Shown here piece by piece: positions 17,441-27,149 of a stretch of 64,000 nucleotides of DNA; position 1 is the stretch's first letter; every line of letters begins with the position of its first letter. The position numbers and the translations under genes were made by a program. The notes under the pieces are model-generated. The model ran no database searches. It was given only the letters and a program-made list of their open reading frames with translations, and was not told where the DNA came from. Source of the DNA: Kofleriaceae bacterium (lineage in GTDB: Bacteria > Myxococcota_A > Polyangia > Haliangiales > Haliangiaceae); the NCBI GenBank assembly GCA_024762925.1, contig JANTGM010000001.1, positions 1-64,000 on the forward strand, written 5' to 3'.

Positions 17441-20074
17441 CTATGAGCGCCTGCGTCTTCGAATACCCACGAGCCCTAGCAAGAGAAACCACGGCACCAG
17501 CTCAGAAGGTTCAGGAGTGGCACTGCATCCACACCCAACCGTCGTATCAGAAGTATTCGGAGCGTCAGGATCTTCTACTTCGGGTGGATCGTCAGGCGCT
17601 AAATCCAAGGCTGTTAGCACAGCAGCCATAAGCAGCTCGCGGTTGGCTTCCCCAACAACAGTTTCAAAAGGAAATGCGAGCAGAGCCGACGTGCTTGTTG
17701 CGACCAGAGCTGCACCTCCATCGTCATACTCTAGAAACCTCTGGCCCTTTGCCGTTGGGCTCAGAATGTCCGCTCCTTCGGCCAAATAGCCGTGAACGCC
17801 GTCGTCATCGAAGCGCATCTCTACCAGGGATGTGGGCGCGCCTTGCCCCGGAGTGAGAGCAAAGCTCTGTGCATCGGGTTCAACCGAGTCGACTCCAAGG
17901 GTGTCTCGTAGAAAGGAGGTGGAGGCTTCGGAACCCGCGAAGAGAGTCTCAGCAACATGGCTCCCGCTCATGACCAAAATTCCGCCCGTGGCTGCATACC
18001 GCTGTAGTGTTTCGATGTCGCCTTCTGGCAAGAGGCCTTCGCGAGTTTCGCCGGCCGCCCAAAGTACGAGCGTGTACTCACTCAGCGCCACCCCGCCCGC
18101 CCGAAGGGCCTGCGCGCTGGTGGAGGCGAAGCTGATGCCAGCTGCATCGATGGCTCGGCCGTACCGAGCCACATAGCTATAGTCGTTCATACGGCGTAGG
18201 AACATGCGTTTTACTGTTCCTAGACCAAAATCGCCGAGGTCCTCATTTACGAGCTGCCCAGCATCAAGCCTTGCATAGTCGTTGACGATGAGGACTTGCG
18301 GTCGGCCCTCTTCAGATGCGCGTGCTCCAACGATTGCAGAGGGAAACGACTCGCCACCTTCATTGAGTGCTGTGATGCGAGCAAATCGCGCCACCTGGCC
18401 ATCGATTTCAAACGAGGTGCCAGCAACGTCTTGCCCATCGTCAAATGCGAGTCCATCTTCGCTCAGATAAATCCTGTATCGGGTTGCTGCATCACCGCCA
18501 CCCGCTTCCACGGCGGGAGCTATCCAGTGAAATCGCAGGCTGTCTTCACGTTGTTCAACCGCCACTTGACTAGGCTCATCTGGGGGCAACGTGAGAGCGG
18601 TGCCATCACGGTCTGCGAAGTAGCGGGCAACTCCTTGTGCCATTGCGCGCCCCGCCACACGCCGAAACCGCGGGTCGGCCAGTGCGGCAGCATCTTCAAT
18701 GTTGTCATGAAATGCGATTTCGAAGAGGCCTGCTGGCATCTCGGGATTGTTCGATGGATTAACTTCGCCGAAGTACGCGGCATAGAGCCCGCTTCCAAAC
18801 TCGGGCCATTCGCTATCCCAGCCTTCTTGTAAGTCACCTACGAGTTCATTATGGACGGCGGCAAGCAACTCAACTGAGCCTTCAACCCCGCTGAAGGTAT
18901 CAATCGATCCAAACGAGGTTGGTCCGTATGCGAAGGAGGAGGTGCCACGCGCTGAGCCGTTGTTCGCATTGGTGTGCCATGAAATGTAGACCGCGTCCTC
19001 TCCATCCTCGTGGTCCCAGGCAGCAAAGCGCGAGCGTGCCTGCACGTCGTTCACGAGGACGCTGCTCGGAGCACCAGCTGACTGCAGGTAGTTTAGGGCG
19101 CTGTCCTCAAAGGCAGGCCGCCCACTGGTGACCCCTCCACGCGCCGCTTGGCTCATGCCACCGCCAATGCGGGCGATGTCGGCTGAAAGCGTGGAGCCTT
19201 CGTCCGCACTCTTATTGCTTAACTCAAGGGATCCGAGTTCTTCTGATGAGCCTTTCTTGAAGTAGAAGTTGCCGAGAAACACCCAAGTGTTTCCGTGACG
19301 GCGCTGGTCCACGTGAAAAACGCTGTGCCCTCCGGCATGTCGAACGGTGTACTGTGCATCGCTTGCTCGATCCGGGCCTTGGACGTAGCCAATGTAGACG
19401 TGATAGTTGCCGTCTTCAGGAACATCAAAGGTCCAGCGGACACCAGCACCAGCCTGCCCGCCACTGTCGAAGACTTTCGAGCTACCAGCGCGAAATGGTC
19501 GGTGATCGGCTTCATAGGTCGCTTCGGGTATCGCATAGCCGCGGGGCTCTTCTCGCAGTTGCACGGACCCTATGGTCGAAAACTCTGCGGAGGCGTCATC
19601 GCAGAGCGCCATGTTGGTATTGAGGTCGTTCTCGCGAAGGGTGACGACATAGGCCCCCATGTTGCGTAGGTAGTTTACCAAGTACTGCGTGGCAACTTCG
19701 GTTGAGACTAGGTCCTCGACGATGCTGTGCGTGTTGCCTCGTTGGGTTCGCCAGGCATCGCCAGTCCAGCTCCAGCCGTGACCCGGCGAGACATAGACCG
19801 TCTTGCCCAGTAACGCGCCTTCGGAGAGTGCACGGGCCCGCTGTACGGGCGGGAGACCATCGGCGCCCAAACCGGGAACCTCGCCTTCCTTCCGGAGAAC
19901 TTGGAGCCGTGGAGCCTCGCTGTGTGGACCTTCGAGGCCGCACTTGTCAACGTGCAAAGGCTCGCTCACGACTTGGGCGTTGGCTGTGGATTTGCTCGTA
20001 AGCAGGCACACGAGAAGTGCGAGAACCCACAATCGATTGAGCGAACTCTGTGGCACGGAGGCAAAGAACGACAC
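17441..20074 (-). CDS. Secreted N-acetylmuramoyl-L-alanine amidase-like protein with MYXO-CTERM-like tail
   Basis: 877 aa. A signal peptide (to about residue 34, TANAQ) is followed by an Amidase_3-type zinc hydrolase domain split by an insert: TVYVSPGHG (His99, metal ligand), VTLRENDLN, then a beta-sandwich insertion at about 195-310 (WTFDVPEDGNYHVYIGYVQG, carbohydrate-binding-like), then AVYISWHTNANNG (second metal His) and PAGLFEIAFHDN (catalytic Glu region). A fibronectin-III-like region (about 500-590) and a glutamine-amidotransferase-like or Rossmann region (about 595-800) follow. The C-terminus, GCGCS, a hydrophobic stretch and IRRRRRS, is a MYXO-CTERM-type sorting tail, implying processing and surface anchoring. 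Predicted to cut peptidoglycan stem peptides. The 15-bp minisatellite starts 26 bp after its stop. Confidence 0.85.
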   Translation of the reverse strand: MSFFASVPQSSLNRLWVLALLVCLLTSKSTANAQVVSEPLHVDKCGLEGPHSEAPRLQVLRKEGEVPGLGADGLPPVQRARALSEGALLGKTVYVSPGHGWSWTGDAWRTQRGNTHSIVEDLVSTEVATQYLVNYLRNMGAYVVTLRENDLNTNMALCDDASAEFSTIGSVQLREEPRGYAIPEATYEADHRPFRAGSSKVFDSGGQAGAGVRWTFDVPEDGNYHVYIGYVQGPDRASDAQYTVRHAGGHSVFHVDQRRHGNTWVFLGNFYFKKGSSEELGSLELSNKSADEGSTLSADIARIGGGMSQAARGGVTSGRPAFEDSALNYLQSAGAPSSVLVNDVQARSRFAAWDHEDGEDAVYISWHTNANNGSARGTSSFAYGPTSFGSIDTFSGVEGSVELLAAVHNELVGDLQEGWDSEWPEFGSGLYAAYFGEVNPSNNPEMPAGLFEIAFHDNIEDAAALADPRFRRVAGRAMAQGVARYFADRDGTALTLPPDEPSQVAVEQREDSLRFHWIAPAVEAGGGDAATRYRIYLSEDGLAFDDGQDVAGTSFEIDGQVARFARITALNEGGESFPSAIVGARASEEGRPQVLIVNDYARLDAGQLVNEDLGDFGLGTVKRMFLRRMNDYSYVARYGRAIDAAGISFASTSAQALRAGGVALSEYTLVLWAAGETREGLLPEGDIETLQRYAATGGILVMSGSHVAETLFAGSEASTSFLRDTLGVDSVEPDAQSFALTPGQGAPTSLVEMRFDDDGVHGYLAEGADILSPTAKGQRFLEYDDGGAALVATSTSALLAFPFETVVGEANRELLMAAVLTALDLAPDDPPEVEDPDAPNTSDTTVGCGCSATPEPSELVPWFLLLGLVGIRRRRRS

Positions 20075-20286
20075 GGTAGGAGACTACACGTCAGGGGCGT
20101 CCATAGGCAGAAAATCCCATCGCACCAAGACTCCACCAGGAGGCGAGTTGGAAGCAGTCGAGAATCGGTCGCTCTCAAGTTCTTGTCATGCCAGCCCGTA
20201 CCGAACTTGGCTCGCGTGATACGGACGCTTTCGACACGTGGTACCAAGCGACCCAGAATGCCACCAAGTAGCGCTCCGCCTCTCGC

Positions 20287-21606
20287 CTATTTGAATGGAA
20301 GCGGTGGTGTAACAGCAATCGCATCGGTACCAAATGGCAAGTCCATGCGCTCGATCACCACTCCAGTCTCTTTGTCGATCTGAAGCAGGATGGTCGCGAT
20401 TGTGGCGCCATCGGTACTGATGCCTTCGCGAACCCCATAGAGAGAATCGAGGTCAGAGGTGAGTGCGCTGATATCGTCGCCTTCGGGATCCACCATGTTC
20501 TTGCCATTGCTGAGTGTGCCGTCGGCGCGACTCACACCAAAGAGTTCGCCATCGGAGCCATCCGGAGCCAGGAAGAGGTTGGAATCAAAGTCGAAGGCAA
20601 GTCCGCTGCCGTTCACACTGGTATCGCCCCCCACCAATCCGACTCGGCCGGTATCGAGAGCAATAGTCACAAGTTGCCTGTGTGACTTGCTCCATCCGTA
20701 GAGTTCGTTGGTGTCATAGGAAATTGCGATGTCTGGAATACGCAGTGCTTCTGCCTCGGCGGTAAGAACTTGTCCTATTGGGTTGATCTCGCCTGTGAAT
20801 GGGTTGATCTCCACCAAGTCGCGAGGAAATCCTGCACCCACAGCACCTGCGTTGGAAGTAACACCGTAGATTGTGCCGTCGATGTGGCTTGCTAGGCCGG
20901 TAATCGCATCGTCGAGCTTCGCAATGGGCTCGTAGCTATCGGTCTCGAGATCTACGTAGTACAGGCTGCCATCCACGCCACCGCGTCCATCAGCAACAAA
21001 AAGGCCCGCCTTCATGTAGCCAAACGCCCCTTCGGCGATGGCTTCTCCATTGTCGTTTTCTATCGAGACGTCGGAAAGGGTCCATGGTGCCCCGCCGGGC
21101 GCATTGCAGACGATCGTCGTGTCGCTTTGCACCGAAATGTCGAGGCATGGTGCGGTGCCAATCGTAACGGTAGAATCGCCCGCTTCCAGGTCCAGAAATC
21201 CAGTTCCAACAAGCGAGACCGCTGCGCCCTCATGACTGCCGCGATCGGGGACAACGCTTGTGATCGTGGGCAGCGGATTGTAGGAGTAGGAGTCTGGCAG
21301 GTAGGCAAGCTCACTGCCTGCAACAACGAGCACGTCGACGGCTCCTGCTTCGGCCCCCGCTGGAACTGTGACTTGAAGGCGGCCGTCGCTCAGAAAGGTG
21401 AGGTCTTCGGCTCGTGCGCCATCGATCGTAACTTCAAGCCCCTCGTCGTCGAAGCCTCCACCTGTGAGAACCAGAGAGTTGCCACCGCCGAGTGGTCCTC
21501 GAGTTGGCTCAATCGATTCAATCGTGATGGTTCGATCGCTGGGAGTCTCGCCGCAGCTAAGTGCCAGCGGGAGGGTGGAGATGAGCAAGAGGGCGGAGCG
21601 TCGCAT
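20287..21606 (-). CDS. IPT/TIG-domain lipoprotein with a beta-propeller-like C-terminus
   Basis: 439 aa with signal MRRSALLLISTLPLALSC (lipobox). Two immunoglobulin-like IPT/TIG domains follow: one at about 24-108 (IESIEPTRGPLGGGNSLVLTGGGF) and one at about 110-200 (ITSVVPDRGSHEGAAVSLVGTGF). The rest (about 205-439) repeats blocks such as GLFVADGRGGVDGSLYYVDLET and ITGLASHIDGTIYGVTSNAG, like a six- or seven-bladed propeller. The start at 21606 gives the lipobox; the frame remains open to 21807. The gene is about 210 bp upstream of the amidase gene on the same strand. A surface or outer-membrane adhesion or scaffold role is likely; no catalytic motif seen. Confidence 0.8.
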   Translation of the reverse strand: MRRSALLLISTLPLALSCGETPSDRTITIESIEPTRGPLGGGNSLVLTGGGFDDEGLEVTIDGARAEDLTFLSDGRLQVTVPAGAEAGAVDVLVVAGSELAYLPDSYSYNPLPTITSVVPDRGSHEGAAVSLVGTGFLDLEAGDSTVTIGTAPCLDISVQSDTTIVCNAPGGAPWTLSDVSIENDNGEAIAEGAFGYMKAGLFVADGRGGVDGSLYYVDLETDSYEPIAKLDDAITGLASHIDGTIYGVTSNAGAVGAGFPRDLVEINPFTGEINPIGQVLTAEAEALRIPDIAISYDTNELYGWSKSHRQLVTIALDTGRVGLVGGDTSVNGSGLAFDFDSNLFLAPDGSDGELFGVSRADGTLSNGKNMVDPEGDDISALTSDLDSLYGVREGISTDGATIATILLQIDKETGVVIERMDLPFGTDAIAVTPPLPFK

Positions 21607-21727
21607 GGGCGGCGATAGAGCAACCAGCGTGCCACTGCAGGTAGGGGCTCCGTGTGACCTTAGGAGGAAGACAGCGCAAGATTCGCGCTTGCCCGCAGCT
21701 CCTGCGCGAAGGATGCCTGAGACTCGC

Positions 21728-23050
21728 CTATGGGCAGAGCGCTGCAGCGCTGGCTGGACAGGCTTCAGTTTCGAGCCACGCGACGGTGAGCGCCTCGATC
21801 TCCTCACTGCGGCCTTTGCTCTTTAGCAGGGCCACCAAGTCGCGCATGCGAGCTGCCTTGCCGACATTGGCTTCATAGAATTCTGCAAGCGCCTGATCCA
21901 CGACCTCCACGCCGAGAACTGCTGCCACCTCGCGAAGGTATTGGGCACCCTTTTGATAGGGAGTGCTCGACCACAGTTCGTGATTGATGAGATCGATTTC
22001 GCCACATGTGTCGAGCAAAGCCGTCGTGTTCTCGCCGCTGTTGCAGATGCTCTTTAGTTCGCAATCGTACTGTGGCCACAAATCAACTCCGCTTTCTTCG
22101 AGTGCTCGTGCCGCCATGTATGTGACAATTCCCTCAGACAGTACGAAGTCTTCCCAACAGGCGATGCGAACCCCATTGCCATACCAACCGTGGGCCGCTT
22201 CGTGAGCGTTTGTCTCTTCGTCACTCAGTGAGCCACTTGAGATGTGCCAGAGAGGGTGGTGCTCCATGCCGCCGAAATCGCCGCCGCCCCAATCGGCTGA
22301 CACCGTTCCGACTTTGCTTCCAAACGTGTATGGGCCGTAGGTCGTCTCAAGAAACTCGAAAACATCAACGAGGTTCGTGGTTCCAGCAACCGCTGCGGCC
22401 TCTTGCCCAGGCTCGTACCAGACGCTAACGGCCGTGCCAGCCGGTGTTGTGCCAAGCGCCATTTCTGTGAAGTCTCCAACCGCAATGGCCGGCATGTACG
22501 TGGGGGCCTGGCCGGGAATGCTCTCGGGATAGACAGCGGTGCCTTGAGCACCCGTGACACTCATGGTGAAGGTAGCGCCGTCGGCCGGATCGGGATTGCA
22601 TGGGTAGAGGTTGCCGCAGAATGCTGGCCACAGGAAGGTCACCCCTTGCTCCTCCATCCAGCCATCAAAGTTGTCGTGGCTCGTAAATGCGTAGGTGATC
22701 GTGAGTGTGCGGCTCTCACCTCCTGCAGGCACGCCGATGTTGAGCTGCGCTCCCAGGTCGATGTGCTCAAGTGCGCCGAAATCGTCGGCCACAGTTTCGA
22801 TGACAAGGTTTCCGACGTCCAGGCTCAGGCCCGTGCTGCTCTCGCCCGCAACCGATATCGTGACTGTGCCAGTCTTGGCGGCGAGGTCAATCGCGAGATC
22901 GTAGCTAAGAATATCTCGTAGCCAATTTTCGGAGGCGGCGGGTCGCTCGGCCGCTGGGTCTGGACCCGCATCGAGGTTGGTGCTGGTAGATGGGCTCTTG
23001 TCGCAACCGATGAGGACCAGAGCGCTAAGGGCGAGGTAAAACGAACGCAT
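21728..23050 (-). CDS. M1-family zinc metallopeptidase lipoprotein
   Basis: 440 aa with signal MRSFYLALSALVLIGC (lipobox). An N-terminal beta domain (about 45-215) precedes the gluzincin catalytic region: GGMEHH (260-265, corresponding to the GxMEN exopeptidase motif but altered), NAHEAAHGWYG (HExxH at 283-287) and Glu306 in VLSEGIVTY, giving HExxH-x18-E. The downstream helix ELWSSTPYQKGAQYLREV matches M1 enzymes. GMEHH in place of GAMEN suggests altered N-terminal substrate recognition. Shorter than classical aminopeptidase N. It likely trims peptides outside the cytoplasm. Stop-to-start distance to the esterase gene is 4 bp, same strand, so the esterase and peptidase probably share a transcript. 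Confidence 0.9.
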   Translation of the reverse strand: MRSFYLALSALVLIGCDKSPSTSTNLDAGPDPAAERPAASENWLRDILSYDLAIDLAAKTGTVTISVAGESSTGLSLDVGNLVIETVADDFGALEHIDLGAQLNIGVPAGGESRTLTITYAFTSHDNFDGWMEEQGVTFLWPAFCGNLYPCNPDPADGATFTMSVTGAQGTAVYPESIPGQAPTYMPAIAVGDFTEMALGTTPAGTAVSVWYEPGQEAAAVAGTTNLVDVFEFLETTYGPYTFGSKVGTVSADWGGGDFGGMEHHPLWHISSGSLSDEETNAHEAAHGWYGNGVRIACWEDFVLSEGIVTYMAARALEESGVDLWPQYDCELKSICNSGENTTALLDTCGEIDLINHELWSSTPYQKGAQYLREVAAVLGVEVVDQALAEFYEANVGKAARMRDLVALLKSKGRSEEIEALTVAWLETEACPASAAALCP

Positions 23051-23054
23051 AGGA

Positions 23055-24308
23055 CTAGAGGCTCATGAAGTCTTGCAGAGGGCGAAACACTCGGGCGGCC
23101 CAAGCTGCCTCGTTGTGTGGGGCGTTGGGTTCATGCCAGTGCCAAAGGTCGATGTCATACTGGTAGCCCAGGCCAACAAGCGTGCTCTCCATTTGTCGAG
23201 TCTCGCAGTAGCTGTCACTCGACGTATCATCATCGTCGTTGGTGCCATCGCCATCCGTGTCCGCACAAGTTGTGCCGTTTCCCCCCGAGTCGATGTAGAT
23301 TGCTGTGCTGCGATGTCCCGCCGCCGCGTAACGCGCGATGATGGTATCGGTGCCTTGTCCACTAATAGAGCCCCATCCCAGCGTGCCTGATAGGCTGGCT
23401 GCAAAGTCGTACTGGTCCGGGTAGCGATCGGCAATGTGCAACGAAATCAGGCCGCCCATCGAAGAACCCATCGTTCCGAGTTTTTCCGGCTCGCCATAGT
23501 GGGAGCGCACAAGAGGTCGCACAACATCTTGCACGAAGGCTGCATAGGCATCGCCTTTGCTGGTTTCTCCCATATCATCTGTGTGGCTGTACTCGGCCAG
23601 TCGCTCGGCACCGGCGTTATCAATTCCGACGATTGCAAGTCCTGCTGGAGCATCTACATTGAGTTGCCAGCCACCGAAGGCGGCACCCGGGTCAAAGAGG
23701 TTTTGGCCATCGTGGGCGTAGAGCAGGTGGGTTGCCGTTGCTGCGGGAAGCCACACCCGAACCGTGCGTTCAGAGATGGCGTTGCCAAGGTCGCCAACAG
23801 CAAAGTGTCGTTCCAGGTGGGCGCCGCTGGGAGCGCGCATGCTCATAAGGCCTTGGTCGTCATATTCGTAGGCGCGCGACCATGGGTCGGGCCGGTAGTC
23901 GACGTTGCCGTCTGTGAATTTGTAGCGCGAGCCAGCCGCAGCCTGTAGCACGACCCAATAGAAATCATCCTCCTGCATCATGGAGGTGCCCGCCCAGTCA
24001 TCGTGGTCGCCGGCAACCAGCGGTAGCCCTTCCGTTGAAACCGCAAGGTAGCCACCCTCAACCGCCGCTGGCCATCCACCGGCGCGACTCTGGCTCAGCA
24101 TCGCTGCATCGCGGTCGTTGCGAAGATCCGCAAGCAAGCTCTCCAGGTCTGCCAGCTGAGGCATGGCATCGGGGCCAGCGCCAGGCATAGCGTCGGCACC
24201 CCTTGGAGCCGCATCACTCACAGGGCCAGCATCAAAGGATTTGCCTTCATCGGGACCACAGGCGAATAGGCTGAGAGAAAGCAGGGCGAGGGGCAGGGGC
24301 AAGCGCAT
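23055..24308 (-). CDS. Esterase (alpha/beta hydrolase, esterase-D-like) lipoprotein
   Basis: 417 aa. Signal MRLPLPLALLSLSLFAC (lipobox) and an Asp/Ala/Gly-Pro linker to about 50. Residues about 90-170 resemble the starch-binding-like beta domain found before many esterases (YRPDPWSRAYEYDD), then the hydrolase: LLYAHDGQNLFDP, GIDNAG, the nucleophile elbow GSSMGG (Ser283) and a late His-rich segment (WHWHEPNAPHNEAAW) that supplies the catalytic His. An insert TDGDGTNDDDDTS resembles a Ca-binding thrombospondin type-3 loop. Family members cut feruloyl, acetyl or siderophore esters. It is the first gene of a two-gene unit with the M1 peptidase, suggesting extracellular nutrient digestion. Confidence 0.88.
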   Translation of the reverse strand: MRLPLPLALLSLSLFACGPDEGKSFDAGPVSDAAPRGADAMPGAGPDAMPQLADLESLLADLRNDRDAAMLSQSRAGGWPAAVEGGYLAVSTEGLPLVAGDHDDWAGTSMMQEDDFYWVVLQAAAGSRYKFTDGNVDYRPDPWSRAYEYDDQGLMSMRAPSGAHLERHFAVGDLGNAISERTVRVWLPAATATHLLYAHDGQNLFDPGAAFGGWQLNVDAPAGLAIVGIDNAGAERLAEYSHTDDMGETSKGDAYAAFVQDVVRPLVRSHYGEPEKLGTMGSSMGGLISLHIADRYPDQYDFAASLSGTLGWGSISGQGTDTIIARYAAAGHRSTAIYIDSGGNGTTCADTDGDGTNDDDDTSSDSYCETRQMESTLVGLGYQYDIDLWHWHEPNAPHNEAAWAARVFRPLQDFMSL

Positions 24309-24405
24309 GGGGCGAATGTAGGGAGAGTTGGGTGTGCTTTACAAGCCTCATTTCTGCCGGTCGTGGCTCTGGTGGCGCTGTCCTATCTGCCTGTAGTAAA
24401 AGAGC

Positions 24406-26679
24406 TTGGTGGGGCACGCGAGCAATAGCAGCGAAGAAGCAAAGGCCAAGGGGAGTGTCGGCAAGGGCCTAGCGCGGGTTGATGGGGCAGCCAAGGTGCG
24501 TGGCACAGCTCGCTACGTGGACGATCTCAAGTTTCCGGGCATGCACCACGGCCTCACAAAGCGCTCCGAGGTTCCCCATGGAATTCTCAGGGGCATTCAC
24601 AAGCGCGAAGGGTTCGATTGGTCACAAGTCGTGGTCGTCACGGCTGAAGATATTCCCGGCCGCAACACCATCTTGCTCATCGAAGAGGACCAGCCAGCTC
24701 TGGTTGCCATTGGCGCTCACGTTCGACACGTCGACGAAGCGATTGCGCTCATCGCCGCGCCCACCCGAGCACTGGCTCGTGAGGCACACGGTTTTCTCGA
24801 CCTTGAAATCGAGGAAATTCCCGCTGTCTTTGATTGCGAAGAAGCGCTAAGCGCGGAAGTCAACGTGTATGGCGACGACAACATCCTGAAGACCTATCTC
24901 ATCGAGAAAGGGGATGCCGACATCGAAGAAAAACTCGCATCATGTGATCATGTTGTCGAAGGGCTCTATCGCACCCAGGCGCAAGAGCAGATGTACATCG
25001 AGCCTCAGGGCATGATCGCTTCGTGGGGCGAAGATGGCGTATGCCACATCATCGGATCGATGCAGTGTCCCTTCTACATTCAGAAAGCCATGCGTGCGCT
25101 GTTGGCGTTGGATGATGACAACTTGGTCGTGGAGCAAGCTGTCACGGGCGGTGGCTTTGGCGGCAAAGAAGAGTACCCGTCGATGATCGCAGGCCATGCG
25201 GCCTTGCTCGCTCGCAAGGCGGGTGTGCCGGTCAAGCTCATCTACGAGCGCGACGAAGACATCGCTGCCACCACCAAGCGGCACCCCTCGGTGGTTCGAC
25301 ACAGACTCGGTTTTGATGCGGACGGAACGATACGAGCGATCGATGTCGATGTGATTTTCGATGGGGGCGCCTATCTCACGCTCACTCAGGTCGTTCTCTC
25401 CCGTGGCGTTCTTCACGCAGCTGGGCCCTACAAGTGCGAAAACACCCGCGTGCGCGGTAGGGCCGTGGCCACCAATACGCCACCACATGGAGCGTTTCGC
25501 GGTTTTGGCGCTCCACAGACGACGTTTGCCTACGAGCGGCAAACTCAAAAGGCTGCCGCGCTCTTGGGCATGTCCCCGTTTGAGTTTCGAGAACACAACA
25601 TGCTCAGGGACGGCGACCGCACTGCTACCTCGCAGCTGTTGGAAGGTTCGGTCGGTAGCGAGGACGTCCTCCGCGCCGTGAAGGAAGTAGCCGAAGCGAA
25701 CCCGCTCCCAAAAGACGATCCGGCAACCTCGATTCGTCACGGTCGCGGAGTGGCCTTCTACTTTCATGGCGCCGGCTTTACAGGAAGTGGGGAAGCCAGG
25801 CTTGCAGGACGCGCCACCGTTGCTCTTGCTGAGGATGGCCACTTCGAAGTGCGGTCCTCGTCAACCGATATCGGGCAGGGCGTGCAGACCATGTTTACAC
25901 AAATTGCCGCCACGGGATTGGGTGTCGAGCCTGACGCTGTGCGGGTACCAACGCCAGCAACCGATCGGGTGCCCGATAGTGGTCCCACGGTTGCTTCGCG
26001 GACATGCATGGTCGTAGGCCGAGTTGTGGGCCAGGCTTCGGTAGCGCTAAAAAATCGCATCGAGTCGTGGGCTTCAGAAAATGGATTTGGCGACATGCCG
26101 TTGCGCCAAGCGGCCACCGCGATGGCCAAGGTCGAAGGGGAAATCTCTGAGACTGTGCAATACGCACCTCCGCCGGGAATCGTATGGGACGACGAGACCT
26201 ATACGGGATCCGCGTATCCCTGCTATGGGTGGGCCGCTTGTGTCATCGATGTTCGCGTCGACACTGACACCTATGAGGTGGCGATTGATCGCTGTGTGCA
26301 CGCAGTTGATGTTGGCAAGGCAATCAATCCGGTCGTCGTCAAAGGCCAAATTGAAGGCGGGACTTTGCAGTCACTTGGTTGGGCGCTCTGGGAAGACGTG
26401 ATCTACAAGAACGGTAAGGTTGCGAACGACCGCATGACAAACTGCATTGTGCCGACGTTCTCAGATGCCCCAGAGATGCACACCATCATTGTGGAAGAGC
26501 CGTTTGCAAACGGACCCTATGGTGCCAAGGGCGTCGGTGAAATTCCTATGGACGGGCCTTGTGCTGCCGCGGCTGGCGCTGTGGAGCACGCCCTCTCGAC
26601 CCTTGTGAGTAGCGAGGGCTTTGACGCACTGCCGGTATCCCCCGAAGCGATCCAACGAGCCATGAGGTTAGATTCGTGA
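24406..26679 (+). CDS. Xanthine dehydrogenase-family molybdenum-binding subunit
   Basis: 757 aa large subunit of a molybdenum hydroxylase. Features in order: GKGLARVDGAAKVRGTARYVDD (start of the a/b-hammerhead domain), the Q-containing cofactor motif VTGGGFGGKEEYPSM, AFRGFGAPQTTFAYE, SSSTDIGQGVQTMFTQIAA, and GVGEIPMDGP with the catalytic Glu that activates the Mo-bound hydroxyl. It binds molybdopterin (cytosine dinucleotide) and hydroxylates a purine or other heterocycle or an aldehyde. The first codons are TTG (24406) then GTG (24409); either may be used. The three subunit genes follow in the order Mo, FeS, FAD with 4- and 8-bp overlaps. The substrate cannot be inferred. Confidence 0.93.
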   Translation: MVGHASNSSEEAKAKGSVGKGLARVDGAAKVRGTARYVDDLKFPGMHHGLTKRSEVPHGILRGIHKREGFDWSQVVVVTAEDIPGRNTILLIEEDQPALVAIGAHVRHVDEAIALIAAPTRALAREAHGFLDLEIEEIPAVFDCEEALSAEVNVYGDDNILKTYLIEKGDADIEEKLASCDHVVEGLYRTQAQEQMYIEPQGMIASWGEDGVCHIIGSMQCPFYIQKAMRALLALDDDNLVVEQAVTGGGFGGKEEYPSMIAGHAALLARKAGVPVKLIYERDEDIAATTKRHPSVVRHRLGFDADGTIRAIDVDVIFDGGAYLTLTQVVLSRGVLHAAGPYKCENTRVRGRAVATNTPPHGAFRGFGAPQTTFAYERQTQKAAALLGMSPFEFREHNMLRDGDRTATSQLLEGSVGSEDVLRAVKEVAEANPLPKDDPATSIRHGRGVAFYFHGAGFTGSGEARLAGRATVALAEDGHFEVRSSSTDIGQGVQTMFTQIAATGLGVEPDAVRVPTPATDRVPDSGPTVASRTCMVVGRVVGQASVALKNRIESWASENGFGDMPLRQAATAMAKVEGEISETVQYAPPPGIVWDDETYTGSAYPCYGWAACVIDVRVDTDTYEVAIDRCVHAVDVGKAINPVVVKGQIEGGTLQSLGWALWEDVIYKNGKVANDRMTNCIVPTFSDAPEMHTIIVEEPFANGPYGAKGVGEIPMDGPCAAAAGAVEHALSTLVSSEGFDALPVSPEAIQRAMRLDS

Positions 26680-27149
26680 ACATCGAAGTCACCATTAACG
26701 GCGAGAGCCGAAGTATCGAAACCGAAGGCCATCGGCGTCTTCTCGATGTACTCCGCGAAGAGCTTGGCCTGGTGGGCACCAAAGAAGGGTGCGGCGAGGG
26801 CGAGTGCGGGGCCTGCACTGTGCTCATGGATGGCGAACCGGTGAATTCCTGTCTCGTGCCCGTTGGGCAAATTCAGGGAACACAGCTTACGACCATCGAA
26901 GGCATGGCCGGAAGCGATGGTCTGCACATCATTCAAGACACGCTCGTACGCTACGGCGGAGCGCAGTGTGGGATTTGTACCCCGGGTGTTGCTCTCTGTG
27001 CGAAGTGGGCTGTGGAGAAGGAGCCGGGTGCGAGTAAAGAGCGCCTGCGAGAACTCTTGGCGGGCAACATCTGCCGCTGCACAGGCTATCAAGCCATTGT
27101 GGACGCTGTTGTGGCAGCTCAGAACTCTTCGGAGTCGAGCCATGAGTGA
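26676..27149 (+). CDS. Xanthine dehydrogenase-family 2Fe-2S subunit
   Basis: 157 aa. An N-terminal plant-type ferredoxin domain with CGEGECGACTVLMDG binds the first 2Fe-2S cluster. The C-terminal four-helix domain with QCGICTPG and GNICRCTGY binds the second. It carries electrons from the molybdenum centre to FAD. Start GTG at 26676 overlaps the large-subunit stop by 4 bp, and its end overlaps the FAD-subunit gene by 8 bp. Length matches separate small subunits of bacterial xanthine, CO or aldehyde dehydrogenases. Confidence 0.95.
   Translation: MNIEVTINGESRSIETEGHRRLLDVLREELGLVGTKEGCGEGECGACTVLMDGEPVNSCLVPVGQIQGTQLTTIEGMAGSDGLHIIQDTLVRYGGAQCGICTPGVALCAKWAVEKEPGASKERLRELLAGNICRCTGYQAIVDAVVAAQNSSESSHE

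Noticed and set aside
17145-17789. Plus-strand 214-aa frame with ASTQS repeats, or minus-strand ADCVL pentapeptide protein
   Set aside because: Both result from the 15-bp (multiple of 3) minisatellite; the plus frame runs into the antisense of the amidase gene, and true pentapeptide-repeat proteins have A(D/N)Lxx rather than ADCVx.
24940-25842. 300-aa minus-strand frame inside the molybdenum-subunit gene
   Set aside because: Antisense shadow; the plus-strand product has all family motifs.
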